A stretch of DNA of 44,091 bases from Clostridiales bacterium. Its GTDB lineage: Bacteria; Bacillota; Clostridia; Lachnospirales; WQUN01. The stretch lies in the NCBI GenBank assembly GCA_031270945.1, contig JAISWZ010000119.1, positions 1 to 44,091 of the forward strand, read 5' to 3'. This document shows positions 41,702 through 44,091 of the stretch, in pieces. Position numbers and translations under genes: made by a program. The notes beneath the pieces are model-generated. The model did not search any database and was not told the origin of the DNA. It worked only from the letters and a program-made list of their open reading frames with translations. Numbering within the stretch: position 1 is the first letter of the stretch; every line of letters begins with the position of its first letter.

Positions 41702-43171
41702 ATGCAAGGGGAGCAACTAGTGAGGAAAGTGCCCAAGTCAGCCGCAATAGCCATAGCCATTATCGCAGCCGCAGGCATAGTCAGCACAGCCTTTGCCATG
41801 GACATTGCCAAAAAGGTAGTGCCAGGCTATTACTGCGCTCAGGCTTTGGGGTCGCTTGCGGGCGAGATTCCAAGTGAGCTGGGGTCTGGAGAGCTTGGGA
41901 CGCTTTTTGGAGCGCCATGGGGAGCGGAGGTTGTTGTAGAGCTAGATGACATGAGCGCGGGAAAGCCTGGCTACATGCAGCTGATAGACGACAGCGCTGT
42001 CAAGCTGTTCAAAATGCTGGGCACCAGGTTGGAAGTGGGGATGTCGCCGGAAACCGGCAGGGCTTCGGGGCGGCTTCTTCTGGACTTGAGCGGCAAGCCG
42101 CTTCTGGATGTGGAGCTTTGGGCGTCACTTGAAGTTCTGTCGGCCAGGTTCAAGGAACTTGCGGACTACTACATAGAAATCGACCCCAGACAGTTCGCGT
42201 CAGATTGGAATATTTCAGCTTTTTCAGGAATAGCCGAAATTGCAGGGGAGGATTCTGACAGCGCCTTTTTCTCAAGGTACCAGAAAATCTTGGATGCCAT
42301 TCCCAAAAACGCGAAGAAAGCGTCTATTCCGTGGAAGCCCGCCGTGAAGTACAAAGATCTCGCCCAAGGCGCAAAGTTCTCCTTCTTGGAGAAAGTTGCT
42401 GCGCAAACGTCAGATGGGGAGGCTAAAGCTGACAAGTACAGAGCAACCTTGAAAGCGGAATCGGTTGACGCCTGGGTAAGCGCGTTAAGCGCTGAGCTTG
42501 CAGCCTACAGCACAAACGGATTTTGGCAGGATGCCGATGATTTTCTCGCTGCCCTGGAGGGCGCGTCATTTGAGGAGGATGTTATTCTCAATATCGAGGT
42601 CATTGACGGAAGGCTTCTGAGTCTGGCAATTGAGAAAGCGAAAATGGGTTCAAGCGACCTTGCTGGATCCATGAAGTTTCCTGACCAAAGCGGGTACTTC
42701 AAAGACGCCGCAATGCTTGTTGAGATTTCAGGAGAAAAGCCCGCGCGCTTTGAATCCAGCCTGAAAGTGAGCGATGGCAAGGGAGCTTTGTCCCTCTCAG
42801 GCTCATCGCCAGAAATCAAGGCAACAATGGAAGCCGAAAAAGAAGGCAGCCAATACAAAGCAAAGCTTGAAATCGAAAAAGAGAAATCCCCAAAAACTTC
42901 AAAGACCATACTTGAGACAAATTTTGACGTGAAAGATGGAAGCCTGAAGGTGAGCATCCCCAATTTGAGGCTTGAGTCCAAGGAAGACAAAGGGCAGATG
43001 TTTGCCCAATTCAAGGCTGAGGCGTCCATTGCCCCCAAAGCGGAGCCTGAAGCCCAAAAGCCTGCGAACTCAAAGTTCATTTATTCAATCTGGGATGCCG
43101 ACCTTATTGACATGCAGATAAAGATTTTAGGCAACGAGGCGCTGCTAAGCGTCCTGAACAATGATTTTTAA
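41702..43171 (+). CDS. Large exported protein of unknown function
   Basis: 489 residues. A signal peptide or anchor (KSAAIAIAIIAAAGIVSTAFA) is followed by a long hydrophilic extracellular part rich in Ser, Ala, Glu and Lys. The C-terminal third has regular strands (SSLKVSDGKGALSLSGSSP; KAKLEIEKEKSPK), suggesting a repetitive beta fold. It resembles uncharacterised Clostridia surface proteins, but I recognise no named domain. ATG 41702 follows AGGAGGG by 7 bases and an extended -10 promoter lies 45 bp upstream, so it is well expressed as a single gene. Confidence 0.75.
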   Translation: MQGEQLVRKVPKSAAIAIAIIAAAGIVSTAFAMDIAKKVVPGYYCAQALGSLAGEIPSELGSGELGTLFGAPWGAEVVVELDDMSAGKPGYMQLIDDSAVKLFKMLGTRLEVGMSPETGRASGRLLLDLSGKPLLDVELWASLEVLSARFKELADYYIEIDPRQFASDWNISAFSGIAEIAGEDSDSAFFSRYQKILDAIPKNAKKASIPWKPAVKYKDLAQGAKFSFLEKVAAQTSDGEAKADKYRATLKAESVDAWVSALSAELAAYSTNGFWQDADDFLAALEGASFEEDVILNIEVIDGRLLSLAIEKAKMGSSDLAGSMKFPDQSGYFKDAAMLVEISGEKPARFESSLKVSDGKGALSLSGSSPEIKATMEAEKEGSQYKAKLEIEKEKSPKTSKTILETNFDVKDGSLKVSIPNLRLESKEDKGQMFAQFKAEASIAPKAEPEAQKPANSKFIYSIWDADLIDMQIKILGNEALLSVLNNDF

Positions 43172-43205
43172 GCGCTGTATATAATTTATAAAAGGCTGTG
43201 ATTGA

Positions 43206-43304
43206 GTGCATATCCCAAAATTCCGCAAGTGGCGCAGCGAAAGTCATCGCGATGCTTTAACGCGTGACTTTCGCAAGCCCTAAGATTAATTTTGGGATAT
43301 GCTC
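43206..43304 (+). repeat. PR1 palindromic repeat, complete copy (A to B)
   Basis: GTGCATATCCCAAAATTCCG to AATTTTGGGATATGCTC, stem GCGAAAGTCA/TGACTTTCGC, loop ATGCTTTAA. It is nearly identical to the reverse complement of 18028-18126. TGA precedes and TTA follows. Confidence 0.9.
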
Positions 43305-43370
43305 TTAAAAAAGGCTGTGAAGGCCTGGTTTGCAGGCTTGATCAGGATATGCAAACTCAAGATCGGCGCG

Positions 43371-43397
43371 AAGGGGGAAGCTTTAGCTTTCCCCCTT
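43371..43397 (+). terminator. Terminator-like hairpin after the exported protein gene
   Basis: AAGGGGGAAG and CTTTCCCCCTT with a short loop and one bulge, about 200 bp past the stop codon with a PR1 copy in between. Only three T residues follow. Confidence 0.5.
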
Positions 43398-43993
43398 TAT
43401 CATGCTCATGCCTGGGAATGGCAAGAATGGCAATAAAAATTTGAAGCGCCATTTGCCCATGTTTATTGCTAAAAACCTTTATTTACGCTGTGCTAGCCAG
43501 CCCGGGAGCTCAGACTATCTTTGTATCAAGACGTATGAATATAAGGCCAGGCGCTGCCGTCTGGCCGTGCTGCAAAGAATTGATTTTCGGCTGCGTGATG
43601 GGCGCTTGTCCAATCGTTAGCGCCTAGGAAATTGAACGCGCTTTCAGCGCTGAATGGGGCGCGCGAGGCGCTGGCCGGCGCTGAGGGAGGGGGAACGGTT
43701 GAAATTTATGCGTGTTTGAGTTGAAAAATATTGAATTAGGTCGAAAAAGCCAAATGCGCCATGATATAACATGTAACACTTTATTCCGCGTGAATACGCT
43801 AATTATGGGATATATGATCATATAATAGGTGAATTTCTTCTTGAATTACGTTGAATTATTGACTGCATTAGCATTGTGCTTGAGAAAATATACAAATATG
43901 TCGTATTTACAGCGAACGTTGGCGCTAACAATTATGTAATCGGTGTTTACACAGCTGCTTGTTTGTAGTATTCTAGACAGGAGGGGTGATTGC

Positions 43994-44091
43994 GTGGCCA
44001 GTATAAAATTTTCAGCCAACATGCCGTCTGTAGGCGCAGATGCCTCCCATGTCCAAAAGAAGCAAAGGAGCCAGGAGGGAAAGTTCCCTGC
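43994..44091 (+). CDS. Start of a gene of unknown function (3' end outside window)
   Basis: The frame opens at GTG 43994 and is open to the window edge: 32 full codons starting MASIKFSANMPSVGAD and then Lys/Gln/Glu-rich. AGGAGGGGTGAT, a near-perfect ribosome binding site, ends 3 bases upstream, which is the reason for calling it. Too little is present to name a product. Confidence 0.65.
   Translation, partial: MASIKFSANMPSVGADASHVQKKQRSQEGKFP

Larger units (their letters stand above)
43172..43993. other. Intergenic region with PR1 and a terminator
   Basis: It holds a complete PR1 copy (43206-43304) and a hairpin (43371-43397). The remaining 600 bp carry no supported gene; a 72-codon frame at 43402 has no ribosome binding site. 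The strong ribosome binding site of the next gene closes it. Confidence 0.55.

Noticed and set aside
43946-43971. Promoter TTTACA...TAGTAT before the last gene
   Set aside because: The spacer is only 14 bases, too short for a standard promoter.

Overview
The window looks like a chromosomal segment from a motile, Gram-positive-type bacterium of the Clostridia (phylum Bacillota). The evidence is the gene order flhF-flhG-PilZ-cheC-cheD-fliA-fapA, strong AGGAGG-type ribosome binding sites, lipoprotein solute-binding proteins, FtsEX next to an M23 hydrolase, and a SpoIIAA/SpoIIAB/SpoIIE-type partner-switching operon. Genus cannot be read from the sequence. TTG and GTG starts are frequent.

Layout. 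(1) 1-9865, plus strand: the distal end of a flagellar/chemotaxis operon. It holds FlhF (5' truncated by the window edge), FlhG, a PilZ protein, CheC, CheD, a small membrane protein, the flagellar sigma factor, FapA (DUF342), a small charged protein, a SwrB/DUF6115-like protein and a membrane-anchored protein with an MltG-type LysM-like tail. It ends at a clear terminator. (2) 9866-12293: a nearly gene-free stretch rich in palindromic repeats, with one tiny HTH-like gene. (3) 12294-17388, plus strand: a promoter, a long leader with three AACACGTGTT operator-like palindromes, a three-gene carbohydrate ABC importer of the LplA/LplB/LplC type, then a 45-bp tandem repeat array and an NAD-dependent epimerase. 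(4) 17681-21103, minus strand: a second copy of the tiny HTH-like gene, then ftsE-ftsX and an M23 hydrolase with a coiled coil. (5) 21812-29236, minus strand: a nucleoside scavenging block with a LacI regulator fused to an incomplete PfkB domain, a nucleoside hydrolase, a BMP-type lipoprotein, an ATPase and two permeases. (6) 30314-31408: a CdaR-type regulator. (7) 31656-38459, minus strand: an exported protein of unknown function, a four-gene partner-switching module (STAS, degenerate HATPase, intact HATPase, pseudo-receiver plus PP2C phosphatase), a repetitive small protein and a membrane-anchored PEGA protein. (8) 39800-44091: CCA tRNA nucleotidyltransferase, a large exported protein of unknown function and the start of another gene.

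The most distinctive feature is not a protein. About 13 of the 44 kb is intergenic, and much of that carries a family of roughly 100-bp palindromic elements, called PR1 here. They share conserved ends (GTGCATATCCC / GGGATATGCTC), a conserved apical loop (ATGCTTYAA) and stems whose sequence differs between copies with compensating changes on both arms. At least ten recognisable copies or clusters are present. Several have matching TTA/TAA triplets at both sides, and some sit exactly at stop codons or just before start codons. Two smaller repeat families (PR2, PR3) are also present. The elements look like non-autonomous mobile or structured-RNA repeats. No transposase is visible in the window, so how they spread is unknown.
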